Shown: positions 1-13,119 of the stretch, piece by piece
Layout of the letters: the number at the start of each line of letters is the position of its first letter
Position numbering within the stretch: position 1 is the first letter of the stretch
Origin: Agriotes lineatus
Taxonomy: Eukaryota; Arthropoda; Insecta; Coleoptera; Elateridae
NCBI GenBank assembly: GCA_940337035.1
Contig: CALNHX010005139.1
Location: forward strand, 1 to 64,000
Direction of reading: 5' to 3'
DNA length: 64,000 bases
Position numbers and translations under genes: made by a program
The notes under the pieces: model-generated
The model's database searches: none
What the model was told of the DNA's origin: nothing
The model's input: the letters and a program-made list of their open reading frames with translations, nothing else

Positions 1-3000
1 GGCTTAGGATTTATTAGGTTGCCATAGTCTATTACTGCGAAGCTCAAAAAGCAGCTAAAGCAAACGGTAACGTTTAGCAGCATTAGTTGTGTTAATAGAA
101 TTGGCAATCATTAATATAAAGCTATTCCGTACATTACGGTGTAACATTCGATTTTTTGCAACCCACAATTTAAAGTTGGTTGCCCTAAGACGCCGATGGA
201 GTTAGATAAATTGCATTTTTTATTTACTATAAATCCTGCAAGCTTCCTAGGTCTCATATCTACATTAATTTAATTAAAATAATGGCTTCAGAAGCTTATT
301 AGGTGCCATATTCAATTACTGGAAAGCTCAAAAAGCAGCTCAGCGAACGGTGCGTTTAGCAGCATTAGTTGTGTTAGTAGAATTGGCAAATCATTAATAT
401 AAAGCTATTCCGTACATTACGGTGTAACATTCGATTTTTTGCAACCAACAATTGAAAGTTGGTTGCCCTAAGACGCGATGGAGTTAGATAAATTGTATTT
501 TTTATTTACTATAAATCTGCAAGCTTCCTAGCTCTTATATCTACATAATTTAGTTAAAATAATGGCTCAGGATCTTATTAGGTGCATAGTCTATTACTGC
601 GAAGCTCAAAAAACAGCCAAAGCGAACGGTGACGTTTAGCAGCATTAGTTGTGTTAATAGAATTGGCAAATCATTAATATAAAGCTATTCCGTACATTAC
701 GGTGTAACATTCGATTTTTGCAACCCACAATTTAAAGTTGGTTGCCCTAAGACGCCGATGGAGTTAGATAAATTGCATTTTTTATTTACATAAATCTTCA
801 AGCTTCTAGGTATCATATCTACATTAATTTAATTAAAATAATGGCTCAGAAGCTTATTAGGTGACATATTCAATTAATGGGAAGCTCAAAAAGCAGCCAA
901 AGCGAACGGTGACGTTTAGCAGCATTATTTATGTTAGTAGAATTGGCAAATCATTAATCTAAAGCTTTTCCGTTCATTACGGTGTCACATTCGATTTTTT
1001 GGAACCCAACAATTCAAAGTTGGTTGTCCTAAGACGCCGATGGAGTTAAATAAATTGTATTTTTTAATTTACTATAGATCCTGCAAGTTTCCTACCTCTC
1101 CATTTCTATATTAATTTAGTTAAAATAATGGCTTCATGAGCTTACTAGGTGCCATAATCAATTAATGGAGCTCAAAAAGCAGCCAAAGCGAACGGTGACG
1201 TTTAGCAGCATTATTTATGTTAGTAGAATTGGCAAATCATTAATATAAAGCTATTCGTACATTACGGTGTCACATTCGATTTTTTGGAACCAACAAATAA
1301 AAGTTGGTTGCCACTAAGACGCCGATGAGTTAGATAAATTGTATTTTTTTATTTACTATAATCCTGCAAGCTTCCTAGCTCTTATATCCTACAATAATTT
1401 AGTTAAAATAATGGCTTCAGGATCTTATTAGGTACCATAGTCTATTACTGCGAAGCTCAAAAAGCAGCTAAAGTAAACGGTAAGTGTTAATAGAATTGGC
1501 AAATCATTAATATAAAGCTATGCCGTACATTACGGTGTAACATTCGATTTTTTGTAACCCAACAATTTAAAGTTGGTTGCCCTAAGACGCCGATGGAGTT
1601 AGATAAATTGCATTTTTTATTTACTATAAATCCTGCAAGCTTCCTAGGTCTCATATCTACATTAATTTAATTAAAATAATGGCTTCAGAAGCTTATTAGG
1701 TGCCATATTCAATTAATGGGAAGCTCAAAAAGCAGCCAAAGCGAACGGTGACGTTTAGCAGCATTATTTATGTTAGTAGAATTGGCAAATCATTAATCTA
1801 AAGCTATTCCGTTCATTACGGTGTCACATTCGATTTTTTGGAACCCAACAATTCAAAGTTGGTTGTCCTAAGACGCCGATGGAGTTAAATAAATTGTATT
1901 TTTTATTTACTATAGATCCTGCAAGTTTCCTAGCTCTCATTTCTATATTAATTTAGTTAAAATAATGGCTTCATGAGCTTACTAGGTGCCATAATCAATT
2001 AATGGGAAGCTCAAAAAGCAGCCAAAGCGAACGGTGACGTTTAGCAGCATTATTTATGTTAGTAGAATTGGCAAATCATTAATATAAAGCTATTCCGTAC
2101 ATTACGGTGTCACATTCGATTTTTTGGAACCCAACAAATAAAAGTTGGTTGCCCTAAGACGCCGATGGAGTTAGATAAATTGTATTTTTTATTTACTATA
2201 AATCCTGCAAGCTTCCTAGCTCTTATATCTACAATAATTTAGTTAAAATAATAGCTTCAGGATCTTATTAGGTGCCATAGTCTATTACTGCGAAGCTCAA
2301 AAAGCAGCTAAAGCAAACGGTAACGTTTAGCAGCATTAGTTGTGTTAATAGAATTGGCAAATCATTAATATAAAGCTATTCCGTACATTACGGTGTAACA
2401 TTCGATTTTTTGCAACCCAACAATTTAAAGTTGGTTGCCCTAAGACGCCGATGGAGTTAGATAAATTGCATTTTTTATTTACTATAAATCCTGCAAGCTT
2501 CCTAGGTCTCATATCTACATTAATTTAATTAAAATAATGGCTTCAGAAGCTTATTAGGTGCCATATTCAATTAATGGGAAGCTCAAAAAGCAGCCAAAGC
2601 GAACGGTGACGTTTAGCAGCATTATTTATGTTAGTAGAATTGGCAAATCATTAATCTAAAGCTATTCCGTTCATTACGGTGTCACATTCGATTTTTTGGA
2701 ACCCAACAATTCAAAGTTGGTTGTCCTAAGACGCCGATGGAGTTAAATAAATTGTATTTTTTATTTACTATAAATCCTGCAAGCTTCCTAGCTCTTATAT
2801 CTACATTAATTTAGTTAAAATAATGGCTTCAGGATCTTATTAGGTGCCATAGTCTATTACTGCGAAGCTCAAAAAGCAGCTAAAGCAAACGGTAACGTTT
2901 AGCAGCATTAGTTGTGTTAATAGAATTGGCAAATCATTAATATAAAGCTATTCCGTACATTACGGTGTAACATTAGATTTTTTGCAACCCACCAATTTAA

Positions 3001-4826
3001 AGTGGGTTGCCCTAAGACGCCGATGGAGTTAGATAAATTGTATTTTTTATTTACTATAAATCCTGCAAGCTTCCTAGCTCTCATATCTACATTAATTTAG
3101 TTAAAATAATGGCTTCAGGAGCTTATTAGGTGCCACATTTAATTAATGGGAAGCTCAAAAAGCAGCTAAAGCGAACGGTGACGTTTAGCAGCATTATTTG
3201 TGTTAGTAGAATTGGAAAATCATTAAAATAAAGCTGTTCCGTACATTACGGTGTAACATTACATTTTTTGCAACTCAACAATTTAAAGTTGGTTGCCCTA
3301 AGACGCCGATGGAGTTAGATAAATTGTATTTTTTATTTACTATAAATCCTGCAAGCTTCCTAGCTCTTATATCTACATTAATTTAGTTAAAATAATGGCT
3401 TCAGGATCTTATTAGGTGCCATAGTCTATTACTGCGAAGCTCAAAAAGCAGCTAAAGCAAACGGTAACGTTTAGCAGCATTAGTTGTGTTAATAGAATTG
3501 GCAAATCATTAATATAAAGCTATTCCGTACATTACGGTGTAACATTCGATTTTTTGCAACCCACCAATTTAAAGTTGGTTGCCCTAAGACGCCGATGGAG
3601 TTAGATAAATTGCATTTTTTATTTACTATAAATCCTGCAAGCTTCCTAGGTCTCATATCTACATTAATTTAATTAAAATAATGGCTTCAGAAGCTTATTA
3701 GGTGCCATATTCAATTACTGGAAAGCTCAAAAAGCAGCTCAAGCGAACGGTGACGTTTAGCAGCATTAGTTGTGTTAGTAGAATTGGCAAATCATTAATA
3801 TAAAGCTATTCCGTACATTACGGTGTAACATTCGATTTTTTGCAACCCAACAATTGAAAGTTGGTTGCCCTAAGACGCCGATGGAGTTAGATAAATTGTA
3901 TTTTTTATTTACTATAAATCCTGCAAGCTTCCTAGCTCTTATATCTACATTAATTTAGTTAAAATAATGTCTTCAGGATCTTATTAGGTGCCATAGTCTA
4001 TTACTGCGAAGCTCAAAAAACAGCCAAAGCGAACGGTGACGTTTAGCAGCATTAGTTGTGTTAATAGAATTGGCAAATCATTAATATAAAGCTATTCCGT
4101 ACATTACGGTGTAACATTCGATTTTTTGCAACCCAACAATTTAAAGTTGGTTGCCCTAAGACGCCGATGGAGTTAGATAAATTGCATTTTTTATTTACTA
4201 TAAATCCTTCAAGCTTCCTAGGTATCATATCTACATTAATTTAATTAAAATAATGGCTTCAGAAGCTTATTAGGTGCCATATTCAATTAATGGGAAGCTC
4301 AAAAAGCAGCCAAAGCGAACGGTGACGTTTAGCAGCATTATTTATGTTAGTAGAATTGGCAAATCATTAATCTAAAGCTATTCCGTTCATTACGGTGTCA
4401 CATTCGATTTTTTGGAACCCAACAATTCAAAGTTGGTTGTGCTAAGACGCCGATGGAGTTAAATAAATTGTATTTTTTATTTACTATAGATCCTGCAAGT
4501 TTCCTAGCTCTCATTTCTATATTAATTTAGTTAAAATAATGGCTTCATGAGCTTACTAGGTGCCATAATCAATTAATGGGAAGCTCAAAAAGCAGCCAAA
4601 GCGAACGGTGACGTTTAGCAGCATTATTTATGTTAGTAGAATTGGCAAATCATTAATATAAAGCTATTCCGTACATTACGGTGTCACATTCGATTTTTTG
4701 GAACCCAACAAATAAAAGTTGGTTGCCCTAAGACGCCGATGGAGTTAGATAAATTGTATTTTTTATTTACTATAAATCCTGCAAGCTTCCTAGCTCTTAT
4801 ATCTACAATAATTTAGTTAAAATAAT

Positions 4827-5684
4827 GGCTTCAGGATCTTATTAGGTGCCATAGTCTATTACTGCGAAGCTGAAAAAGCAGCTAAAGCAAACGGTAACGT
4901 TTAGCAGCATTAGTTGTGTTAATAGAATTGGCAAATCATTAATATAAAGCTATTCCGTATATTACGGTGTAACATTCGATTTTTTGCAACCCAACAATTT
5001 AAAGTTGGTTGCCCTAAGACGCCGATGGAGTTAGATAAATTGCATTTTTTATTTACTATAAATCCTGCAAGCTTTCTAGGTCTCATATCTACATTAATTT
5101 AATTAAAATAATGGCTTCAGAAGCTTATTAGGTGCCATATTCAATTAATGGGAAGCTCAAAAAGCAGCCAAAGCGAACGGTGACGTTTAGCAGCATTATT
5201 TATGTTAGTAGAATTAGCAAATCATTAATCTAAAGCTATTCCGTTCATTACGGTGTCACATTCGATTTTTTGGAACCCAACAATTCAAAGTTGGTTGTCC
5301 TAAGACGCCGATGGAGTTAAATAAATTGTATTTTTTATTTACTATAGATCCTGCAAGTTTCCTAGCTCTCATTTCTATATTAATTTAGTTAAAATAATGG
5401 CTTCATGAGCTTACTAGGTGCCATAATCAATTAATGGGAAGCTCAAAAAGCAGCCAAAGCGAACGGTGACGTTTAGCAGCATTATTTATGTTAGTAGAAT
5501 TGGCAAATCATTAATATAAAGCTATTCCGTACATTACGATGTCACATTCGATTTTTTGGAACCCAACAAATAAAAGTTGGTTGCCCTAAGACGCCGATGG
5601 AGTTAGATAAATTGTATTTTTTATTTACTATAAATCCTGCAAGCTTCCTAGCTCTTATATCTACATTAAGTTAGTTAAAATAAT
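4827..5684 (+). repeat. a-b-c trimer HOR unit (858 bp)
   Basis: Exactly 3 x 286 bp, in the order a, b, c, followed at 5685 by a d-like monomer with AAAAAACATCC. The same order and the same following monomer occur at 18261-19118 and 27712-28569. Confidence 0.85.
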
Positions 5685-6624
5685 GGCTTCAGGAGCTTAT
5701 TAGATGCCATAGTCTATTAATGGGAAGCTCAAAAAACATCCAAAGCGAACGGTGACGTTTAGCAGCATTAGTTGTGTTAGTAGAATCGGCAAATCATTAA
5801 AATAAAGCTATTCCGTACATTACGGTTTAACATTCGAGTTTTTGCAACCCAACAATTTTAAGTTGGTTGCCCTAAGACGCCGATGGAGTTAGATAAATTG
5901 CATTTTTTATTTACTATAAATCCTGCAAGCTTTCTAGCTCTTATATCTACATTAATTTAGTTAAAATAATGGCTTCAGAAGCTTATTAGGTGCCATAGTC
6001 TATTACTGGGATGCTCAAAAAGCAGGTAAAGCGAACGGTGACGTTTAGCAGCATTAGTTGTGTTAGTAGAATTGGCAAATCGTAAATATAAAGCTATTCC
6101 GTACATTACGGTGTAACATTGGATATTTTGGAACCCAACAATTGAAAGTTGGTTGCCCTAAGACGCCGATGGAGTTAGATAAATTGTATTTTTTATTTAC
6201 TATAAATCCTGCAAGCTTCCTAGCTCTCATATCTACATTAATTTAGTTAAACTAATGGCTTCAGGAGCTTATTAGGTGCCACATTCAATTAATGGGAAGC
6301 TCAAAAAGCAGCTAAAGCGAACGGTGACGTTTAGCAGCGTTATTTGTGTTAGTAGAATTGGCAAATCATTAATATAAAGCTATTCAGTACATTACGGTGT
6401 AACATTGGATATTTTGGAACCCAACAATTGAAAGTTGGTTGCCCTAAGTCGCCGATGAAGTAAGATAAATTGTATTTTTTATTTACTATAAATCCTGCAA
6501 GCTTCCTAGCTCTGATATCTACATTAATTTAGTTAAAATAATGGCTTCAGGAGCTTATTAGGTGCCACATTTAATTAATGGGAAGCTCAAAAAGCAGCTA
6601 AAGCGAACGGTGACGTTTAGCAGC

Positions 6625-9600
6625 ATTATTTGTGTTAGTAGAATTGGCAAATCATTAATATAAAGCTATTCCGTACATTACGGTGTAACATTAGATTTTT
6701 TGCAACCCAACAATTTAAAGTTGGTTGCCCTAAGACGCCGATGGAGTTAGATAAATTGTATTTTTTATTTACTATAAATCATGCAAGCTTCCTAGCTCTT
6801 ATATCTACATTAATTTAGTTAAAATATTGGCTTCAGGATCTTATTAGGTGCCATAGTCTATTACTGCGAAGCTCAAAAAGCAGCTAAAGCAAACGGTAAC
6901 GTTTAGCAGCATTAGTTGTGTTAATAGAATTGGCAAATCATTAATATAAAGCTATTCCGTACATTACGGTGTAACATTCGATTTTTTGCAACCCAACAAT
7001 TTAAAGTTGGTTGCCCTAAGACGCCGATGGAGTTAGATAAATTGCATTTTTTATTTACTATAAATCCTGCAAGCTTCCTAGGTCTCATATCTACATTAAT
7101 TTAATTAAAATAATGGCTTCAGAAGCTTATAAGGTGCCATATTCAATTACTGGAAAGCTCAAAAAGCAGCTCAAGCGAACGGTGACGTTTAGCAGCATTA
7201 GTTGTGTTAGTAGAATTGGCAAATCATTAATATATAGCTATTCCGTACATTACGGTGTAACATTCGATTTTTTGCAACCCAACAATTGAAAGTTGGTTGC
7301 CCTAAGACGCCGATGGAGTTAGATAAATTGTATTTTTTATTTACTATAAATCCTGCAAGCTTCCTAGCTCTTATATCTACATTAATTTAGTTAAAATAAT
7401 GGCTTCAGGAGCTTATTAGATGCCATAGTCTATTAATGGGAAGCTCAAAAAACAGCCAAAGCGAACGGTGACATTTAGCAGCATTATTTATGTCAGTATA
7501 ATTAGCAAATCATTAATATAAAGCTATTCAGTACATTACGGTGTAACATTGGATATTTTGGAACCCAACAATTGAAAGTTGGCTGCCCTAAGACGCCGAT
7601 GAAGTTAGATAAATTGTATTTTTTATTTACTATAAATCCTGCAAGCTTCCTAGCTCTCATATCTACACTAATTTAGTTAAAATAATGGCTTCAGGATCTT
7701 ATTAGGTGCCATAGTCTATTACTGCGAAGCTCAAAAAGCAGCTAAAGCAAACGGTAACGTTTAGCAGCATTAGTTGTGTTAATAGAATTGGCAAATCATT
7801 AATATAAAGCTATTCCGTACATTACGGTGTAACATTCGAGTTTTTGCAACCCAACAATTTAAAGTTGGTTGCCCTAAGACGCCGATGGAGTTAGATAAAT
7901 TGTATTTTTTATTTACTATAAATCCTGCAAGCTTCCTAGCTCTCATATCTACATTAATTTAGTTAAAATAATGGCTTCAGGAGCTTATTAGGTGCCACAT
8001 TTAATTAATGGGAAGCTCAAAAAGCAGCTAAAGCGAACGGTGACGTTTAGCAGCATTATTTGTGTTAGTAGAATTGGCAAATCATTAATATAAAGCTATT
8101 CCGTACATTACGGTGTAACATTCGATTTTTTGCAACCCAACAATTGAAAGTTGGTTGCCCTAAGACGCCGATGGAGTTAGATAAATTGTATTTTTTATTT
8201 ACTATAAATCCTGCAAGCTTCCTAGCTCTTATATCTACATTAATTTAGTTAAAATAATGGCTTCAGGAGCTTATTAGATGCCATAGTCTATTAATGGGAA
8301 GCTCAAAAAACAGCCAAAGCGAACGGTGACATTTAGCAGCATTATTTGTGTTAGTAGAATTGGCAAATCATTAATATAAAGCTATTCCGTACATTACGGT
8401 GTAACATTAGATTTTTTGCAACCCAACAATTTAAAGTTGGTTGCCCTAAGACGCCGATGGAGTTAGATAAATTGAATTTTTTATTTACTATAAATCATGC
8501 AAGCTTCCTAGCTCTTATATCTACATTAATTTAGTTAAAATATTGGCTTCAGGATCTTATTAGGTGCCATAGTCTATTACTGCGAAGCTCAAAAAGCAGC
8601 TAAAGCAAACGGTAACGTTTAGCAGCATTAGTTGTGTTAATAGAATTGGCAAATCATTAATATAAAGCTATTCCGTACATTACGGTGTAACATTCGATTT
8701 TTTGCAACCCAACAATTTAAAGTTGGTTGCCCTAAGACGCCGATGGAGTTAGATAAATTGCATTTTTTATTTACTATAAATCCTGCAAGCTTCCTAGGTC
8801 TCATATCTACATTAATTTAATTAAAATAATGGCTTCAGAAGCTTATAAGGTGCCATATTCAATTACTGGAAAGCTCAAAAAGCAGCTCAAGCGAACGGTG
8901 ACGTTTAGCAGCATTAGTTGTGTTAGTAGAATTGGCAAATCATTAATATATAGCTATTCCGTACATTACGGTGTAACATTCGATTTTTTGCAACCCAACA
9001 ATTGAAAGTTGGTTGCCCTAAGACGCCGATGGAGTTAGATAAATTGTATTTTTTATTTACTATAAATCCTGCAAGCTTCCTAGCTCTTATATCTACATTA
9101 ATTTAGTTAAAATAATGGCTTCAGGAGCTTATTAGATGCCATAGTCTATTAATGGGAAGCTCAAAAAACAGCCAAAGCGAACGGTGACATTTAGCAGCAT
9201 TATTTATGTCAGTATAATTAGCAAATCATTAATATAAAGCTATTCAGTACATTACGGTGTAACATTGGATATTTTGGAACCCAACAATTGAAAGTTGGCT
9301 GCCCTAAGACGCCGATGAAGTTAGATAAATTGTATTTTTTATTTACTATAAATCCTGCAAGCTTCCTAGCTCTCATATCTACACTAATTTAGTTAAAATA
9401 ATGGCTTCAGGATCTTATTAGGTGCCATAGTCTATTACTGCGAAGCTCAAAAAGCAGCTAAAGCAAACGGTAACGTTTAGCAGCATTAGTTGTGTTAATA
9501 GAATTGGCAAATCATTAATATAAAGCTATTCCGTACATTACGGTGTAACATTCGAGTTTTTGCAACCCAACAATTTAAAGTTGGTTGCCCTAAGACGCCG

Positions 9601-9780
9601 ATGGAGTTAGATAAATTGTATTTTTTATTTACTATAAATCCTGCAAGCTTCCTAGCTCTCATATCTACATTAATTTAGTTAAAATAATGGCTTCAGGAGC
9701 TTATTAGGTGCCACATTTAATTAATGGGAAGCTCAAAAAGCAGCTAAAGCGAACGGTGACGTTTAGCAGCATTATTTGTG
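6625..9780 (+). repeat. Hexamer HOR, 1,716-bp period
   Basis: Private variants recur exactly 1,716 bp (6 x 286) apart: AAATCATGCAAGC and TATTGGCTTC (the GGCT starts at 6829 and 8545), the f monomers, and the d monomers at 7401 and 9117. The first copy runs from about 6625 to 8340. The second starts inside a chimeric monomer and is recognisable to about 9780, where an e monomer with CAGTAAT replaces the expected one. Confidence 0.82.
8259..8544 (+). repeat. Chimeric d/e satellite monomer
   Basis: The first ~85 bases are d-type (TTAGATGCC, AAAAAACAGCC, GACATTTAGC). After GCAGCATTATTT, at about 8340-8347, the sequence switches to e-type (GTGTTAGTAGAATTGG, CATTAGATTTTTTGC). It sits exactly at the junction of the two 1,716-bp hexamers, so it marks the crossover that made them. 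Confidence 0.75.
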
Positions 9781-10677
9781 TTAGTACAATTGGCAAATCA
9801 GTAATATAAAGCTATTCCGTACATTACGGTGTAACATTAGATTTTTTGCAACCCAACAATTTACAGTTGGTTGCCCTAAGACGCCGATGGAGTTAGATAA
9901 ATTGTATTTTTTATTTACTATAAATCCTGCAAGCTTCCTAGCTCTTCTTATATCTACATTAATTTAGTTAAAATAATGGCTTCAGGATCTTATTAGGTGC
10001 CATAGTCTATTACTGCGAAGCTCAAAAAGCAGCTAAAGCAAACGGTAACGTTTAGCAGCATTAGTTGTGTTAATAGAATTGGCAAATCATTAATATAAAG
10101 CTATTCCGTACATTACGGTGTAACATTCGAGTTTTTGCAACCCAACAATTTAAAGTTGGTTGCCCTAAGACGCCGATGGAGTTAGATAAATTGTATTTTT
10201 TATTTACTATAAATCCTGCAAGCTTCCTAGCTCTCATATCTACATTAATTTAGTTAAAATAATGGCTTCAGGAGCTTATTAGGTGCCACATTTAATTAAT
10301 GGGAAGCTCAAAAAGCAGCTAAAGCGAACGGTGACGTTTAGCAGCATTATTTGTGTTAGTAGAATTGGCAAATCATTAATATAAAGCTATTCCGTACATT
10401 ACGGTGTAACATTAGATTTTTTGCAACCCAACAATTTAAAGTTGGTTGCCCTAAGACGCCGATGGAGTTAGATAAATTGTATTTTTTATTTACTATAAAT
10501 CCTGCAAGCTTCCTAGCTCTTATATCTACATTAATTTAGTTAAAATAATGGCTTCAGGATCTTATTAGGTGCCATAGTCTATTACTGCGAAGCTCAAAAA
10601 GCAGCTAAAGCAAACGGTAACGTTTAGCAGCATTAGTTGTGTTAATAGAATTGGCAAATCATTAATATAAAGCTATT

Positions 10678-10690
10678 CCGTACATTACGG
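10678..10690. other. CCGTA-CAT-TACGG dyad in monomer
   Basis: Perfect 5-bp inverted repeat with a 3-base spacer. It recurs once per 286 bp in subfamilies a, c, e and f. Subfamily d has CAGTA and subfamily b has CCGTTC in the left arm, so the dyad is lost there; some right-edge copies have TTCCGG in the right arm. It could be a protein site or a chance feature; no known binding protein is implied. Confidence 0.6.
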
Positions 10691-10708
10691 TGTAACATTC
10701 GATTTTTT

Positions 10709-10735
10709 GCAACCCAACAATTTAAAGTTGGTTGC
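10709..10735. other. GCAACC(C)AAC / GTTGGTTGC inverted repeat in monomer
   Basis: Left arm 10709-10718 and right arm 10727-10735 pair over 9 bp with one bulged C and an 8-base loop, AATTTAAA. The core CCAAC/GTTGG is kept in b and c monomers even where the outer bases change (GGAACCCAAC). It is the strongest secondary-structure element seen in the monomer and recurs about every 286 bp. Confidence 0.65.
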
Positions 10736-13119
10736 CCTAAGACGCCGATGGAATTAGATAAATTGCATTTTTTATTTACTATAAATCCTGCAAGCTTCCT
10801 AGGTCTCATATCTACATTAATTTAATTAAAATAATGGCTTCAGAATCTTATTAGGTGCCATAGTCCTATTACTGCGAAGCTCAAAAAGCAGCTAAAGCAA
10901 ACGGTAACGTTTAGCAGCATTAGTTGTGTTAATAGAATTGGCAAATCATTAATATAAAGCTATTCCGTACATTACGGTGTAACATTCGATTTTTTGCAAC
11001 CCAACAATTTAAAGTTGGTTGCCCTAAGACGCCGATGGAGTTAGATAAATTGCATTTTTATTTACTATAAATCCTGCAAGCTTCCTAGGTCTCATATCTA
11101 CATTAATTTAATTAAAATAATGGCTTCAGAAGCTTATTAGGTGCCATATTCAATTAATGGGGAGCTCAAAAAGCAGCCAAAGCGAACGGTGACGTTAGCA
11201 GCATTATTTATGTTAGTAGAATTGGCAAATCATTAATCTAAAGCTATTCCGTTCATTACGGTGTCACATTCGATTTTTTGGAACCCAACAATTCAAAGTT
11301 GGTTGTCCTAAGACGCCGATGGAGTTAAATAAATTGTATTTTTTATTTACTATAGATCCTGCAAGTTTCCTAGCTCTCATTTCTATATTAATTTAGTTAA
11401 AATAATGGCTTCATGAGCTTACTAGGTGCCATAATCAATTAATGGGAAGCTCAAAAAGCAGCCAAAGCGAACGGTGACGTTTAGCAGCATTATTTATGTT
11501 AGTAGAATTGGCAAATCATTAATATAAAGCTATTCCGTACATTACGGTGTCACATTCGATTTTTTGGAACCCAACAAATAAGAGTTGGTTGCCCTAAGAC
11601 GCCGATGAGTTAGATAAATTGTATTTTTTATTTACTATAAATCCTGCAAGCTTCCTAGCTCTCATATCTACATTAATTTAGTTAAACTAATGGCTTCAGG
11701 AGCTTATTAGGTGCCACATTCAATTAATGGGAAGCTCAAAAGCAGCTAAAGCGAACGGTGACGTTTAGCAGCATTATTTGTGTTAGTAGAATTGGCAAAT
11801 CATTAATATAAAGCTATTCAGTACATTACGGTGTAACATTGGATATTTTGGAACCCAACAATTGAAAGTTGGTTGCCCTAAGACGCCGATGAAGTAAGAT
11901 AAATTGTATTTTTCATTTACTATAAATCCTGCAAGCTTCCTAGCTCTGATATCTACATTAATTTAGTTAAAATAATGGCTTCAGGAGCTTATTAGGTGCC
12001 ACATTTAATTAATGGGAAGCTCAAAAAGCAGCTAAAGCGAACGGTGACGTTTAGCAGCATTATTTGTGTTAGTAGAATTGGCAAATCATTAATATAAAGC
12101 TATTCCGTACATTACGGTGTAACATTAGATTTTTTGCAACCCAACAATTTAAAGTTGGTTGCCCTAAGACGCCGATGGAGTTAGATAAATTGTATTTTTT
12201 ATTTACTATAAATCCTGCAAGCTTCCTAGCTCTTATATCTACATTAATTTAGTTAAAATATTGGCTTCAGGATCTTATTAGGTGCCATAGTCTATTACTG
12301 CGAAGCTCAAAAAGCAGCTAAAGCAAACGGTAACGTTTAGCAGCATTAGTTGTGTTAATAGAATTGGCAAATCATTAATATAAAGCTATTCCGTACATTA
12401 CGGTGTAACATTCGATTTTTGCAACCCAACAATTTAAAGTTGGTTGCCCTAAGACGCCGATGGGGTTAGATAAATTGCATTTTTTATTTACTATAAATCC
12501 TGCAAGCTTCCTAGGTCTCATATCTACATTAATTTAATTAAAATAATGGCTTCAGAAGCTTATAAGGTGCCATATTCAATTACTGGAAAGCTCAAAAAGC
12601 AGCTCAAGCGAACGGTGACGTTTAGCAGCATTAGTTGTGTTAGTAGAATTGGCAAATCATTAATATATAGCTATTCCGTACATTACGGTGTAACATTCGA
12701 TTTTTTGCAACCCAACAATTGAAAGTTGGTTGCCCTAAGACGCCGATGGAGTTAGATAAATTGTATTTTTTATTTACTATAAATCCTGCAAGCTTCCTAG
12801 CTCTTATATCTACATTAATTTAGTTAAAATAATGGCTTCAGGAGCTTATTAGATGCCATAGTCTATTAATGGGAAGCTCAAAAAACAGCCAAAGCGAACG
12901 GTGACATTTAGCAGCATTATTTATGTCAGTATAATTAGCAAATCATTAATATAAAGCTATTCAGTACATTACGGTGTAACATTGGATATTTTGGAACCCA
13001 ACAATTGAAAGTTGGCTGCCCTAAGACGCCGATGAAGTTAGATAAATTGTATTTTTTATTTACTATAAATCCTGCAAGCTTCCTAGCTCTCATATCTACA
13101 TTAATTTAGTTAAAATAAT

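Larger units (their letters stand above)
9689..11692 (+). repeat. Seven-monomer block, duplicated 12 monomers downstream
   Basis: Corresponds to 13120-15120 at an offset of ~3,430 bp (12 x 286, less a few single-base indels). Shared private variants include CAGTAATATAAAG, CAGAATCTTATTAGG (10841 and 14269), GGGGAGCTC and AACAAATAAGAG. This copy has a CTT insertion near 9943 and several one-base indels that the other lacks. Confidence 0.8.

Noticed and set aside
10698..10720. CENP-B box (TTCG....A..CGGG type)
   Set aside because: TTCGATTTTTTGCAACCC has the TTCG start, but the A and CGGG positions do not match on either strand.
10550..10835. Hammerhead ribozyme in the monomer, as found in some animal satellites
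   Set aside because: The core CTGATGA (with a matching GAAA) was not found on either strand in the monomer types examined.
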